DNA of 64,000 nucleotides, taken from NCBI RefSeq assembly GCF_003583985.1, contig NZ_QXML01000008.1, forward strand, positions 1-64,000. Reading direction: 5' to 3'. The stretch comes from Algoriphagus lacus (lineage in GTDB: Bacteria > Bacteroidota > Bacteroidia > Cytophagales > Cyclobacteriaceae). A program made the position numbers and the translations under genes. The notes beneath the pieces were generated by a model that saw only the letters and a list, made by a program, of their open reading frames with translations, was not told the origin of the DNA and searched no databases. Position 1 is the stretch's first letter, and each line of letters begins with the position of its first letter. Below are positions 41,610 through 50,879 of the stretch, one piece after another.

Positions 41610-43493
41610 ATGAACAGACTTTATTTTTATTCCGCACTCGTTTTATTTCTGATTTCTTCCTGTCAAAAACCGGTGGAAAATATAAATGAATCAAGTCTAC
41701 CCGCTGAAGATACTCCGATAGCTGAGGAAGTACTAAAGTTGGGGGAACAGACTTATTCCACTGTCTGTGCCGCGTGTCATACAGAAGGAAATACGAATTT
41801 GGCTCCAGCGAAAGGCTTATTGTCTGGAATGTCTCCCCATGCAATCCTAGCAGCCCTGAATATGGGCAAAATGCGTGTTCAGGCAGCCGCATTAAGCGAT
41901 TCAGAAAAGGAAGCTGTGGCACAATATTTAACCAATAAAAAATTGGTGAAAGTTGAAATTCCGGAATCGGCTTACACGCCCTTTCAAATTTCAGATAAGG
42001 ATATTGCTTCCGGGTTTAACTATGCAGGTTGGGGAGGGGACTTGGAAGGATCTGGTTTCCGATCTGCAGCTCAAGCAGGAATCACGCCCGAAAACGTTTC
42101 TTCACTGGAGTTAAAATGGAGTTTTGCTTTTCCGAATGCATCCGTAGTAAGAAGTAAACCGGCCATCATTGGTGATTGGATGATAGTAGGGAGTCAGTTT
42201 GGGGAGGTCTATGCATTAAACCGACATACTGGACAAATAGGATGGGTTTTTCAGGCTGATGCAGCGATAAGAGGAGCAATTACCTATACTGTTTCCGGGG
42301 ATAAACTAACTGCATTTTTTGCAGATTATGCCACCAATGCCTATTCAATAGATATCCGGACAGGAGAACTTATCTGGAAGAAACGAGCCGGACATCATCC
42401 TTTGTCTTCTGTGACTGGTTCAGTGGTTGTCTTTAACAATATTGTTTATATCCCGATATCGTCATTCGAGGTAGTCTCGGCTCAGGATCCGGATTATGGG
42501 TGTTGCACATCTTCAGGAGGAGTTACGGCATTGGATGCAAATACCGGGGAAGAAATCTGGAAACATCGGGTAATTGCCGAAGAGGCAAAAGTTTCTGGTA
42601 AAAAACAAAATGGAGGATCTTTTTATGGACCAGCCGGAGCTCCTGTTTGGGCGAGTCCTACAATTGATTCCAAAAGAGGATTATTGTATATCGGAACAGG
42701 TGAAAACTATACCTATCCGCCAACAGCTACCAGTGATGCCATTCAGGCACTTGATCTGAAAACAGGAAAGCTAATTTGGAATTGGCAGGCTACAAAAAAT
42801 GACACCTGGAATTTGGCATGCCCAGGGAATCCTAACTGTCCGACGCCAACCGGCCCTGATGTGGATTTTGGAATGGCTCCCATTTTGGTTTATGACAAAA
42901 TCAGTAAGAGAGATATCCTGGTGGTAGGTCAAAAATCAGGAGTAGTTCATGCCTTACTTCCGGAAAATGGCAAAGTAATTTGGCAAACCCGAATCGGAAA
43001 AGGTGGAGCCTTGGGAGGGGTACACTGGGGAATGGCTACAGACGGTGAATTGGTCTATGCTGCCAATTCCGATAATATTAACGGTTTGGATCCCAGTGAT
43101 TCTACTCTTGTTCCCACTCCCGGGATCTATGCACTCAATCTCCAAACAGGAAAGCAAGTTTGGAAAGTTGCTCCCCCACCTTGTGCAAATGGTCCTCGTA
43201 AGGATTGTCAGCAGTCAAATTCCGCTGCACCTACGGTTATTCCCGGAATAGTCTTCGAAGGAGATCTCAACGGATTTGTTCGGGCTTATTCTGCTAAGGA
43301 CGGGACCGTTTTGTGGGAATTTGATACCGTCAGGGAATATGAAACAGTAAATGGCCAAAAAGGAAAAGGAGGTTCTATTGATGGTCCATCACCGGTAGTT
43401 GCTGATGGGATGCTCTATGTCAATTCAGGCTATGGAATGTTTGGTGAAATGCCTGGAAATGTGCTGTTGGCATTTAAGGTGAAAAGCCAGTAA
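41610..43493 (+). CDS. Lipoprotein cytochrome c-PQQ propeller dehydrogenase
   Basis: A 627-aa lipoprotein (lipobox ISSC, Cys18). Residues about 45-110 are a class I cytochrome c domain with CAACH (53-57) and an axial Met near GMSPHAIL or GKMRVQ. The rest is a PQQ-type eight-bladed propeller with repeated W-motifs (GEVYALNRHTGQIGWVF, LIWKKRAGHH, TALDANTGEEIWKH, ALDLKTGKLIWNW, VLWEFDT). Vicinal cysteines in YGCCTSSGG are seen in some quinoprotein alcohol dehydrogenases. The expected role is periplasmic oxidation of an alcohol, such as polyvinyl alcohol-type substrates, passing electrons to its own haem. Confidence 0.88.
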   Translation: MNRLYFYSALVLFLISSCQKPVENINESSLPAEDTPIAEEVLKLGEQTYSTVCAACHTEGNTNLAPAKGLLSGMSPHAILAALNMGKMRVQAAALSDSEKEAVAQYLTNKKLVKVEIPESAYTPFQISDKDIASGFNYAGWGGDLEGSGFRSAAQAGITPENVSSLELKWSFAFPNASVVRSKPAIIGDWMIVGSQFGEVYALNRHTGQIGWVFQADAAIRGAITYTVSGDKLTAFFADYATNAYSIDIRTGELIWKKRAGHHPLSSVTGSVVVFNNIVYIPISSFEVVSAQDPDYGCCTSSGGVTALDANTGEEIWKHRVIAEEAKVSGKKQNGGSFYGPAGAPVWASPTIDSKRGLLYIGTGENYTYPPTATSDAIQALDLKTGKLIWNWQATKNDTWNLACPGNPNCPTPTGPDVDFGMAPILVYDKISKRDILVVGQKSGVVHALLPENGKVIWQTRIGKGGALGGVHWGMATDGELVYAANSDNINGLDPSDSTLVPTPGIYALNLQTGKQVWKVAPPPCANGPRKDCQQSNSAAPTVIPGIVFEGDLNGFVRAYSAKDGTVLWEFDTVREYETVNGQKGKGGSIDGPSPVVADGMLYVNSGYGMFGEMPGNVLLAFKVKSQ

Positions 43494-43532
43494 TCGCTAA
43501 GCTTTTCGGAGAGTCACTGGTTTTGGTTTGAA

Positions 43533-44486
43533 TTAGCTAACAGTCTTAACCTGTAGAATTATTTCCTTTACATGTTCTTCATCGGTGCCACAGCAACCAC
43601 CAAAAACAGTCATGTGAGGGAATTTTTCCTTGATTTCACGGTATTGTAATCCCAGATCAGCCGGATTTCCCCGGTCCAATTCTGTGGAGTTATCCAATTC
43701 TTCATGACTTTTACAACTTGCATTTGCTCGAATCCCCCTAATTCGATGAATCCAAGGATCCTCTTTTCCCCGGATAAGTTTATCCATAAAATGATCAGGG
43801 TGAGCACAATTGATCATGTAATAAATGGGAGGTACTGAATCACTATGGTCTACTAGTGTAATAGCCTCCTGAATGGGCATCCCTGATGGAAGTTTGCCGT
43901 CTGTTTCAAGCGTAAAAGATATTACACAGGGAATATTGGCATCGGAGGCGGCTTGGGCAATTCCATGGGCTTCTTCAACATTTGTCATGGTAATTGCTGA
44001 GACCAGATCAACCCCGAATTTTGAAAAAGCCATTATTTGAGGGGCATGATAGGATTTGGCCTCTTTGGCATCCATTTGATTCCTGACTTGGTAACCATCT
44101 CCTCGTGGTCCCAAGCAACCGCTGATGAGGATTTGTGGAATTTTAGAGGAATATTCTTCTTTCAATTCCTGCATCAGTTGGATGGCTTTTTGATTTAGGG
44201 TCAGGAGATCTTCGGGGGAATATCCAATTTGCTTTAACCAATCAGGGTTAGTTCTCCAAGTGGGGCTTTCCAAAATAAAATTGGTTTGGTTATTCGCTGC
44301 TATTTCCAAAAAGCGCCTATAGTAACTTCTCAAGGCTTCTATTCCTTTTTCTTCTTTTAGTAAATCAAAGGCTGCAAAACACGGAAGATCGAATCCTTCA
44401 AGAAAAACCAAGGTAGTTTCAAGGCCTCCATCTGTTAAATACAAATCACTGGATTCAGTGGGGAATTTTTGAAAAGAAGAATTCAT
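43533..44486 (-). CDS. Homocysteine S-methyltransferase family protein
   Basis: A 317-aa cytoplasmic enzyme. I start at the ATG at 44486, since a 20-residue upstream extension is unlike the family. Residues YLTDGGLETTLVF open the TIM barrel, and the zinc-binding Cys set is visible: NCAHPDH (Cys about 216) and GGCCGT near the C-terminus. It may methylate homocysteine from S-methylmethionine (MmuM-like) or betaine. An APC amino-acid permease lies 3 genes away on the same strand, but this does not prove S-methylmethionine as donor. Confidence 0.9.
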   Translation of the reverse strand: MNSSFQKFPTESSDLYLTDGGLETTLVFLEGFDLPCFAAFDLLKEEKGIEALRSYYRRFLEIAANNQTNFILESPTWRTNPDWLKQIGYSPEDLLTLNQKAIQLMQELKEEYSSKIPQILISGCLGPRGDGYQVRNQMDAKEAKSYHAPQIMAFSKFGVDLVSAITMTNVEEAHGIAQAASDANIPCVISFTLETDGKLPSGMPIQEAITLVDHSDSVPPIYYMINCAHPDHFMDKLIRGKEDPWIHRIRGIRANASCKSHEELDNSTELDRGNPADLGLQYREIKEKFPHMTVFGGCCGTDEEHVKEIILQVKTVS

Positions 44487-44747
44487 GATAATAGTTTTTT
44501 GGAGTAAGAAGGTATTGAAATTCGGGTGTAATCCACTGAAATTCAAGATATTTAATTCAAAAAAAACGCTAATCGGTACTTCAGTTTTTTTCTATTTCAT
44601 CCGACCAAAAAAATCGATTTTATCCTTTTAGAACCTTGGTTTTAAAAGGGAGGTAATTATTCTGAAATTACTTAACCTTATTTCAATTGGATTATTACGA
44701 TAATACAATTGCAACCAAAAGGAAGAAATCAATACAATTTCAATTTC

Positions 44748-45593
44748 TTACTTCACTTCCACTTTTGGGAACTCACTCAATATCCCCAGCGAAACCAGAA
44801 ATTCATCAGCCTTTAAAAGTGTCTCTTTGTAAAATTCAAAATTCCGGTAGTTAAAGAATCCATGAATTTGATCTTTGTACAGATGTAATTCACATCTGCT
44901 GCCGACCTTTTCCATAACTTTTTGATAGTATTCCATGGTTTCCACCGGGATCAAATCATCCTTGGTTCCCAAAAAAAGCACTGTGGGGGGAGAATCTTTT
45001 TGGATATTGTGTAGAGGAGAAAAGTCCTTGTATTGGGCTCCGATCCGTTCAAACCCATAGCCTCCCGGGCCATTGTCGATGACAGGATTGAAAAGTACCA
45101 AGGCGTTTGGTTTGGAGCTAACTTTTAGGTCATCACTGGATTCGTTAAAGGAATCAATCAGTGCCGTAGCTGCTGCCAAATGTCCACCTGCAGAACCTCC
45201 AGCTGCTACGATTTGATAAGGGTCAATTTTAAATTGATCTGCATGCATTCGGATATACCGAATTGCAGACTTGGCGTCCATCAATGACTCAAATGGGGTA
45301 GTTTGATTCCTAGAATTGACTCTATAATCAACCAAAAAACAAACCATGCCCCGCTCTGAAAAATATCGGGCATGAGGTTCAAATTGGGCTGTTGAACCTC
45401 CTGTCCACCCCCCACCAAAAAAGAAGACCAGAGCAGGATAAGTATCTGTTTCCGATGATTGATTGGGCCGATACACCTCCATTGACAGTTCCAGGGTATC
45501 GATTTGTTTATAGATTACCTTTTCTTGGGGATAGGCCCATGTAGCAAAACAAAGCTGGAGAAGTAGACTGAGGAGGATTTGCCTGAGGATCAT
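44748..45593 (-). CDS. Exported alpha/beta-hydrolase esterase
   Basis: A 281-aa protein with a signal peptide (about 1-22). An oxyanion-loop variant is visible in FFFGGGWTGGS (in place of HGGG). The nucleophile elbow is AAGGSAGGHLA, and the final His lies in DQIHGFFNY; the Asp is in a DDLIPVET segment. The family is BD-FAE/acetyl-xylan-esterase-like. It likely deacylates a carbohydrate or small ester. It sits between the methyltransferase and the second dioxygenase. Confidence 0.85.
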   Translation of the reverse strand: MILRQILLSLLLQLCFATWAYPQEKVIYKQIDTLELSMEVYRPNQSSETDTYPALVFFFGGGWTGGSTAQFEPHARYFSERGMVCFLVDYRVNSRNQTTPFESLMDAKSAIRYIRMHADQFKIDPYQIVAAGGSAGGHLAAATALIDSFNESSDDLKVSSKPNALVLFNPVIDNGPGGYGFERIGAQYKDFSPLHNIQKDSPPTVLFLGTKDDLIPVETMEYYQKVMEKVGSRCELHLYKDQIHGFFNYRNFEFYKETLLKADEFLVSLGILSEFPKVEVK

Positions 45594-45871
45594 CGTGGAA
45601 TAGTTGCTTTTTCTAAGGTAAGCAATTCAATATTTCTCCTGCCAAACAAAGTGTTCTCCTTCGTCTTTTGATTGCATTAGGAAGACGGGCGGAATTTTAT
45701 TCCACCCTTTTGATCCATTCAGATTGCAGTTGTCAAAACTCTTCTGGGTTAGGGATTGCCCGGCACTTGATTGGATTTGAAATAAATTTCCTGATGAAGT
45801 TTAAATAACTCTCCTAATTGGACGCTACGGTAAACTCGCAATCTGCCAAGAAATCCAAATCGGTTTTTTCC

Positions 45872-46765
45872 TTAAGCCGACTTCAAATACACCGTAACAT
45901 TCTTATCTCCTTTGTCATTCGAATACGTTTCCGTCAACTTTACCGCACCGGAAAGCATGGGTTCAAAAACGAAGGTTAACTTGTGTTGTGGAGGGATTCC
46001 CGGTAGGGTAAACGTATTCATTCCGAGGAATTCCAGGTTCTGTCCGAAGGGTTCGTTTTTCATCCACAATTGGTTGTCCTTTTTGAACAACTCCATGGTT
46101 TTGGTGCTGTCCTTCTCGTTGGTGTATAATCCAACTAACCGTTCGATCGCTGCAGGTTCAGCGGCAAGTTTTTGAGCCATGCTCACATTGTATTCCACTT
46201 TTTTGGACCCGTTTCCCAGATTTTGTACTTCCAGAATTCTTCTTATTGCTGTAGGAGAGGAAGACAATTCATCTTTCTCAATCCATGGGTCCCCCACGAA
46301 ATAAAGCTGTGTCACCAAGGGCTGATATCCCTCAGTCGTTATCATCAGGTGAAAATGTGCCGGGCGATAATTTTCTCCTTCGCCATAAGGAACCGGTAAA
46401 ATGGTGTTGAAAGAATAGCTGCCTGTCTGATCGGAATAGGCGGTGCCCCGGTATTTAAAATCCGCGGATTCATTGTCGTACACCCCATTTCCATCACAAT
46501 GCCAGAGTTCTATTTTGGCGTTTTTGTAGGGAGTTGTGCAGTCCTCGTGCAGTATTTTCCCCATCAATTCAATCGGGTCACCTTTTTGGCCTTCGATCAC
46601 GAGATTTTGGCGAAGCGGGCTGTCGGGACGGTAAAACGGCCCCAAAACGTCGGAGGTTGTTTCGCAGTTGCCTATGTAGTGTTTACCGTCGAAGCGGATA
46701 AAACCCGTAGTACTGACTGCGATAGCGGATAGGGCGGTGGTTTTGATGAAATCTCTGCGTTGCAT
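45872..46765 (-). CDS. Exported intradiol dioxygenase with an added C-terminal domain
   Basis: A 297-aa protein. The N-terminus MQRRDFIKTTALSAIAVSTT has RRxFIK, a Tat-type signal. The catalytic core (about 40-180) has Tyr96 in GVYDN and Tyr133, His137, His139 in NYRPAHFH, so the Fe(III) site looks complete. About 100 residues follow that are not part of the usual fold; they form a beta-rich domain (RLVGLYTNEKDSTKTMELF, LTFVFEPMLSGAVKLTETY), resembling DUF3471-like lids. The aromatic substrate is unknown. Confidence 0.82.
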   Translation of the reverse strand: MQRRDFIKTTALSAIAVSTTGFIRFDGKHYIGNCETTSDVLGPFYRPDSPLRQNLVIEGQKGDPIELMGKILHEDCTTPYKNAKIELWHCDGNGVYDNESADFKYRGTAYSDQTGSYSFNTILPVPYGEGENYRPAHFHLMITTEGYQPLVTQLYFVGDPWIEKDELSSSPTAIRRILEVQNLGNGSKKVEYNVSMAQKLAAEPAAIERLVGLYTNEKDSTKTMELFKKDNQLWMKNEPFGQNLEFLGMNTFTLPGIPPQHKLTFVFEPMLSGAVKLTETYSNDKGDKNVTVYLKSA

Positions 46766-47333
46766 GGTTGATGGGTTTAAGGTGTAAATGCCGATTCACT
46801 TTTCTTTTTTCATTCCGAAAAGGATCCGGAGCATTCGGTTTTTTTTCAAATCATTTTGATTACCGGAATTCCAAAAGAGAAAGGACGGCCGATCGTGGTT
46901 ATTCTTTTCCGCTGTCTGTGTTTCAATCAGGAAGGATGGAAATATGATACACCTATGTAAGGAAAAAAGTACATCCTGACCTCTGACTTAGGACGAACTG
47001 TACGGATAAACTTCCCAATCGATCCAAATTCTTTTCGGGGAACATTTTTTGGTAATTATGGAATGCCGAAGAATAACAGTTTTACCTCCAATTCCGGAAG
47101 AGGTGTTTGCAATCTGACTTCTAGCTGCAGGGAGACTTGGATTACCAGAACAACTTTTTGGAGTACTAATCCTATCCTTATCTAGAAATCATCTGGTGAT
47201 TAAATGAATTTTAGATTCTTCCAAAGATTGAATGGTGCTGGATCTAAGTTGGTTTTAATGGCTTAACTCAAGCCAATCCGCTTTTTACGCTCGGACCTGG
47301 CAAAACAAACAGCCTCCAATCTTTTTCCATCAT
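46766..47333. other. Gene-free spacer
   Basis: A 568-bp stretch with no credible ORF on either strand, no clear repeat, hairpin or RNA gene. It lies upstream of the dioxygenase start and downstream of the permease stop, both on the minus strand. Confidence 0.5.
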
Positions 47334-48716
47334 TTAATCCTTTATCGCCTGCTCGATTGCTTCGGCTTCAAACAATCCTTTTTTCATTTTATTCCTGACC
47401 CAGAAAAAGGCAAACGCTGCTGTTAGCCCAATAAACAAAGCGGTATTGATGTATATTTTTAACCGCAATTCCGGAGTTGGGGCACAGTTGATAAAGGCAA
47501 AAGCCATTCCTATGATCCCTACTAGCTGGAGCGAAGGGAACACAGGGGATTTATAGGGACGGTGATGGGCTGGATATTTTTTTCGGAGTATAATCAAATC
47601 AATATGTGCTATGATATAAGTAAGCAACCAACAGCTTGCCGCTGAGATAAGCAGCATCAGGAGGGCATCAGGATTTTTACCAAAAATCAAAATGGGAATT
47701 GTAGTCGCCACTGAAAGCACCAAGATGCCAAACCAGGGTGTTTTTCGTGTTGGGTGTAATCTCATAAAGATTGCGGGCAATTGTTTGTGGTGTGCCATTC
47801 CATACAATAACCTTGGAAGAGCAGCTAGAGCAGAACTTATCGCTCCACTGGTAGTCGTGATTGCCAACACGACAATGATAAGTTTACCGGTATTTCCAAA
47901 AATGGCCTGACCTAAAACCCAGTGGGGGATGTCTGTATTGGCTAGTTGCGTAGCAGGCACCAATCTCATTGCCGTAAACGCAAGTAAGCCGTAAACCAGA
48001 AGCATGGTGAAACTGGCAAGGAACATCGCTTTCGGTAGGTGCTTTTTTGGATTTTTAGTTTCCTCAATTAAGTCACACGCCACCTCAAAGGAAATAAAAG
48101 CCCATAGCGCAAGTAATACCAATGAAAACACCGAACTGTCTGAATGAAGCAGTTCTTGCCATATTTCAATGGCAGGGGTTCCATCTGTTGTTTCACTTGC
48201 AAAACCGGAAAAGCCAATTACCAGCAAAGTCACCAGCATGGTGTAAGAAATGAAGCCTTGTATGGTGGCAAATAAATCAATGCCCAGAATATTAAGGATG
48301 GCAAAAAACCATAACAAGGCTAAGGAAATGTGGGTAAATGAACCTGGCGAAAAGCTGTCGAGCACATGTTCCATCAGTAGTAATTCAGCCGGCCAGGCAA
48401 AGATTGCCGGAGCCACATAAGCTGAAAGGGCAGCAACAATGGCCGGGAAATGTCCTGCTGAGACGGCTGTGTAGGTACTGATGCTGCCTGCTTTGGGCAT
48501 CATCAACGCCAGTTCGGAATAAGTGGAGATGTAGCAAACGGTAAGAATAAACGCGATCAGTATGGCAATAAAAAAAGAACCTCCGCCTAGACCTGCCCCT
48601 TGAATGATCGATACAACTGATGCCTGGGAAACCACTAAACCGATCGCGATAATAAACAGGGAGCCAAATCCCAGTACTTTTTTCAGGCCTTTTGTAACCA
48701 CTGGTTTTTCGCTCAT
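47334..48716 (-). CDS. APC-family amino acid permease
   Basis: A 460-aa inner-membrane transporter with about twelve hydrophobic helices. The first helix region GFGSLFIIAIGLVVSQASVVSIIQGAGLGGG is the APC signature, and the helix 6 to 8 segment FEVACDLIEETKNPKKHLPKA carries the conserved charged loop. It probably moves amino acids or polyamines in symport or exchange. The substrate is uncertain. Confidence 0.88.
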   Translation of the reverse strand: MSEKPVVTKGLKKVLGFGSLFIIAIGLVVSQASVVSIIQGAGLGGGSFFIAILIAFILTVCYISTYSELALMMPKAGSISTYTAVSAGHFPAIVAALSAYVAPAIFAWPAELLLMEHVLDSFSPGSFTHISLALLWFFAILNILGIDLFATIQGFISYTMLVTLLVIGFSGFASETTDGTPAIEIWQELLHSDSSVFSLVLLALWAFISFEVACDLIEETKNPKKHLPKAMFLASFTMLLVYGLLAFTAMRLVPATQLANTDIPHWVLGQAIFGNTGKLIIVVLAITTTSGAISSALAALPRLLYGMAHHKQLPAIFMRLHPTRKTPWFGILVLSVATTIPILIFGKNPDALLMLLISAASCWLLTYIIAHIDLIILRKKYPAHHRPYKSPVFPSLQLVGIIGMAFAFINCAPTPELRLKIYINTALFIGLTAAFAFFWVRNKMKKGLFEAEAIEQAIKD

Positions 48717-48869
48717 GCAGTTTTTTGAAAGAGGTTCGGCTGGTTGTATTCTACTTCAATATATGGGAACCTTCGGGATATTGTGATACACAACTCAAGG
48801 TGGGGGAAGAATCTTGCGGAAGTCTATACCTCCGCATCCATTCCAAAAGTCAATTTGAAGTAAAATCAG

Positions 48870-48930
48870 AACAAGGGATGCTTGCAAGTTTTTCAACTCA
48901 TGCTCAGGTATGCATTGATTTACACTAGAG
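48870..48930 (+). repeat. Diverged intergenic repeat R, copy 1
   Basis: Shares ATGCTCAGG, a GC two bases on, and TACACT with a segment at 51674-51735. Identity is about 70% by eye over 40 bp, so the relation is plausible but not firm. It lies next to a membrane gene in both cases. Confidence 0.4.
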
Positions 48931-48935
48931 AGGGA

Positions 48936-49226
48936 TTAGCCACTAGCGATCATTCCAATTAAAGTAGCAGCACAGATCAGTGTTGCATAGAGGTAAAGAG
49001 AACTGAGTTTGAATTTTTCCTTGGCCCAAAAAACGAATGAAACCAAAGGGAGCCCAACTAGTAAGGTCAGAAAGGGAAGCCAAAGCAACTCGTAAACAGC
49101 ACCGACAGCAGCAAATTGGTAGACATCCATCACCTTCCCAATCCCCCAAAAAGCCGAAGCTCCCAAGCTTAGAAAAAACACCAATCGCTCAGTTTTTTTG
49201 TTTTTGGCAGTGAATGAATCGCCCAT
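48936..49226 (-). CDS. Small membrane protein (96 aa)
   Basis: Unrecognised family. Three hydrophobic segments are visible, about 17-38, 43-66 and 73-94, with a Lys/Glu-rich loop (WAKEKFK) before the last. It probably lies in the inner membrane. The ATG start is clear. The spacer upstream of it holds the 21/42-bp minisatellite. Confidence 0.55.
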   Translation of the reverse strand: MGDSFTAKNKKTERLVFFLSLGASAFWGIGKVMDVYQFAAVGAVYELLWLPFLTLLVGLPLVSFVFWAKEKFKLSSLYLYATLICAATLIGMIASG

Positions 49227-49351
49227 ACCGATAAGTTAACGAGGCGGGGTGGTATTTGCAATGAATTGGATTAGGGAGCTTTTTGATTGGTGAATTACAA
49301 ATTAATAATGCCTCAGTCAGGTTTGGTAAAAAAAAAATCGGGATAGACATC

Positions 49352-49666
49352 AGCAAAAAGCTGAAACGTATCGGCTCAAAGGTGAAACACATCAGCAAAA
49401 AGGTGAAAACTATCGGCTCAGAGCTGAAACACTTTAGCCAAAAGCTGAAAAGTATCGGCTCGGAACTGAAACACTTCAGCCAAAAGCTGAAAAGTATCTG
49501 ATCGGGACTGAAAAACTTCAGCAAAAAGCTAAAAAGTATCGGCTCGGAACTGAAACAAATCAGCTATCAGCTAAAAAGTATCGGCTCAAAGCTGAAACAC
49601 ATCAGCTAAAAGGTGAAAAGTATCGGCTCAGAGCTGAATCACTTCAGCTAAAAGCTGAAATTGGAT
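49352..49666 (+). repeat. 21/42-bp minisatellite with heptad-reading frame
   Basis: Fifteen consecutive 21-bp units alternate between two types, AGC-AAA-AAG-CTG-AAA-NNN-ATC and GGC-TCN-NAG-CTG-AAA-CAC-ATC, making a 42-bp higher-order period. One plus-strand frame reads as seven-residue units such as SKKLKSI and GSELKHF, with Leu or Val and Ile or Phe 3 and 4 residues apart, the pattern of a coiled coil. A TGA in unit 8 (49499) and TAA codons in units 13 and 15 break the frame. A weak TTG start at 49283 would open it. The array may be a decayed coiled-coil gene or a structural repeat. Confidence 0.85.
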
Positions 49667-49721
49667 TGAATGGGAAATGAAAATCCTTGAAATGGTTTTC
49701 CGTTCCGGCCAGAAATGACAA

Positions 49722-49766
49722 AGCCCAGGGTTTTAGATGGGACTTTGCTCATCTTCCACCTGGGCT
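49722..49766. other. Hairpin with AGCCCAGG/CCTGGGCT stem
   Basis: AGCCCAGG (49722-49729) pairs perfectly with CCTGGGCT (49759-49766) around a 29-nt loop with a possible GATG/CATC inner pair. No T-tract follows on the minus strand read of the next gene. Function is unknown. Confidence 0.4.
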
Positions 49767-49899
49767 ATGGTTTTGATCAGCTGAATATTAAATGGCTTGC
49801 GCCAGTGGAGGGGGAACAAAAAAATCATCCTCGCCGTATGGTGTAATTTCAACCTAAGACAAGCCGAATGCTCACCATTGGGTTAGGGATTGACTTTTC

Positions 49900-50148
49900 T
49901 TAAAAGTCAAACAAATCACCCAGCAGACTTTTCTTCTTTTTGTAGCGGTAGTCGCTGTCTTTGGAATAGTAGGGCTTTTCAGGGTGAAATTCCGGATGGA
50001 TACTTTTGACCGGCGTGGAGGAGCGTTCAATGATCTTATCAAGTTCTCCTCGGTCGAGCCAAACCCCTCGGCATTCTGGGCAATAGTCGATCTCTATGCC
50101 ACTTCGTTCGGTCATTACTAGGGCCACATTACAGGTTGGACATTTCAT
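49900..50148 (-). CDS. TFIIB-type zinc-ribbon protein
   Basis: An 82-aa protein. The N-terminal half is a zf-TFIIB zinc ribbon: MKCPTCNVALVM, then YCPECRGVWLDRGEL, two CxxC pairs with the WLDxGEL signature. The C-terminal half is basic and ends KKKKSLLGDLFDF. Family members are small and poorly characterised. No operon partner is close. Confidence 0.85.
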   Translation of the reverse strand: MKCPTCNVALVMTERSGIEIDYCPECRGVWLDRGELDKIIERSSTPVKSIHPEFHPEKPYYSKDSDYRYKKKKSLLGDLFDF

Positions 50149-50879
50149 CGTGTGATCAATTATTGGTTAAGGTTTTTTTAATGTAATCAATGAAAGTTGT
50201 GGTAAGATCAGAAACTGATGGCTTTCGGGAAACTTCCCCCTAATTTCTTTGGCCAGGTTTCTCCACACTTTCCCGGACTTAACGCAGTCAAATTGATGAA
50301 GGTTTGAATTCAATCGGATCGGTGCTGGGCAGTTGACCTTCCTTCCTTCGATCGATTTTGGCTATCAGGTAGTTAGGGTTGTCTTGAAAATACGAATTAC
50401 CCTAAACAGGTCATCGTCTTGCTATCAAGGTTCAGGCTATCCTGATTTTTTTGCTGTATTCAGCGTAAAAAGTATAGGCAGCGGCTTTTGTTATGCTCCG
50501 CTCAACTGTCTCCTAGGCTATATCACAAGCATCTCAAGGAAAAAGAACCTCGCCAAATTGGGGAAGGGAATTGCAAATTCAGATGGATGGAGGTGCGCGG
50601 TATAAAACTTGCCTAGGGCAAGACAAGACTTATGGATATAAAACCAATTGCATCCCGATAATTATCGGAATGGCAAGGATAGGAGGTAGGACAAGGCGTA
50701 AAGAATTCCGATAGAGAGCGGAATTAGCCTTCGGCCAGCTTGCAGGGCAGCCAAACTCCACCAGGCGCCTTATCGAGCTTCAGAGTTACTGAAAAGAAAC
50801 TACGCCTAGCCTGAGGCTAGGGGTTCTGTTGAAAAGTTTGGTCTGAAAGAAGAAAGCTAAAAAATCAGCCTCCGAATAT
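50149..50879. other. Gene-free spacer with repeat and palindromes
   Basis: About 730 bp without a credible gene (an ORF at 50333-50605 has no coding character). It contains the perfect 14-nt palindrome CCGATAATTATCGG (50655-50668), the repeat copy E1 (50765-50811) and the hairpin CCTAGCC TGA GGCTAGG (50805-50821). Confidence 0.5.
50765..50811 (+). repeat. Repeat E, copy 1
   Basis: About 77% identical by eye over 47 bp to copy 2 at 51605-51651, sharing CTTCAGAGTT, AAGAAACT and GCCTAG. The two copies are in direct orientation and bracket the small membrane gene at 50880-51437. The right end overlaps a CCTAGCC/GGCTAGG hairpin. Confidence 0.65.

Noticed and set aside
49189..49524. 111-aa minus-strand ORF through the minisatellite
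   Set aside because: Hydrophobic repeats are the antisense of the array and it overlaps the start of the small membrane gene; no independent support.
49352..49666. CRISPR array
   Set aside because: The units are head-to-tail with no unique spacers, and there are no cas genes.
50333..50605. 90-aa ORF in the 50.1-50.9 kb spacer
   Set aside because: No recognisable pattern, and it runs across repeat-rich, gene-free DNA.
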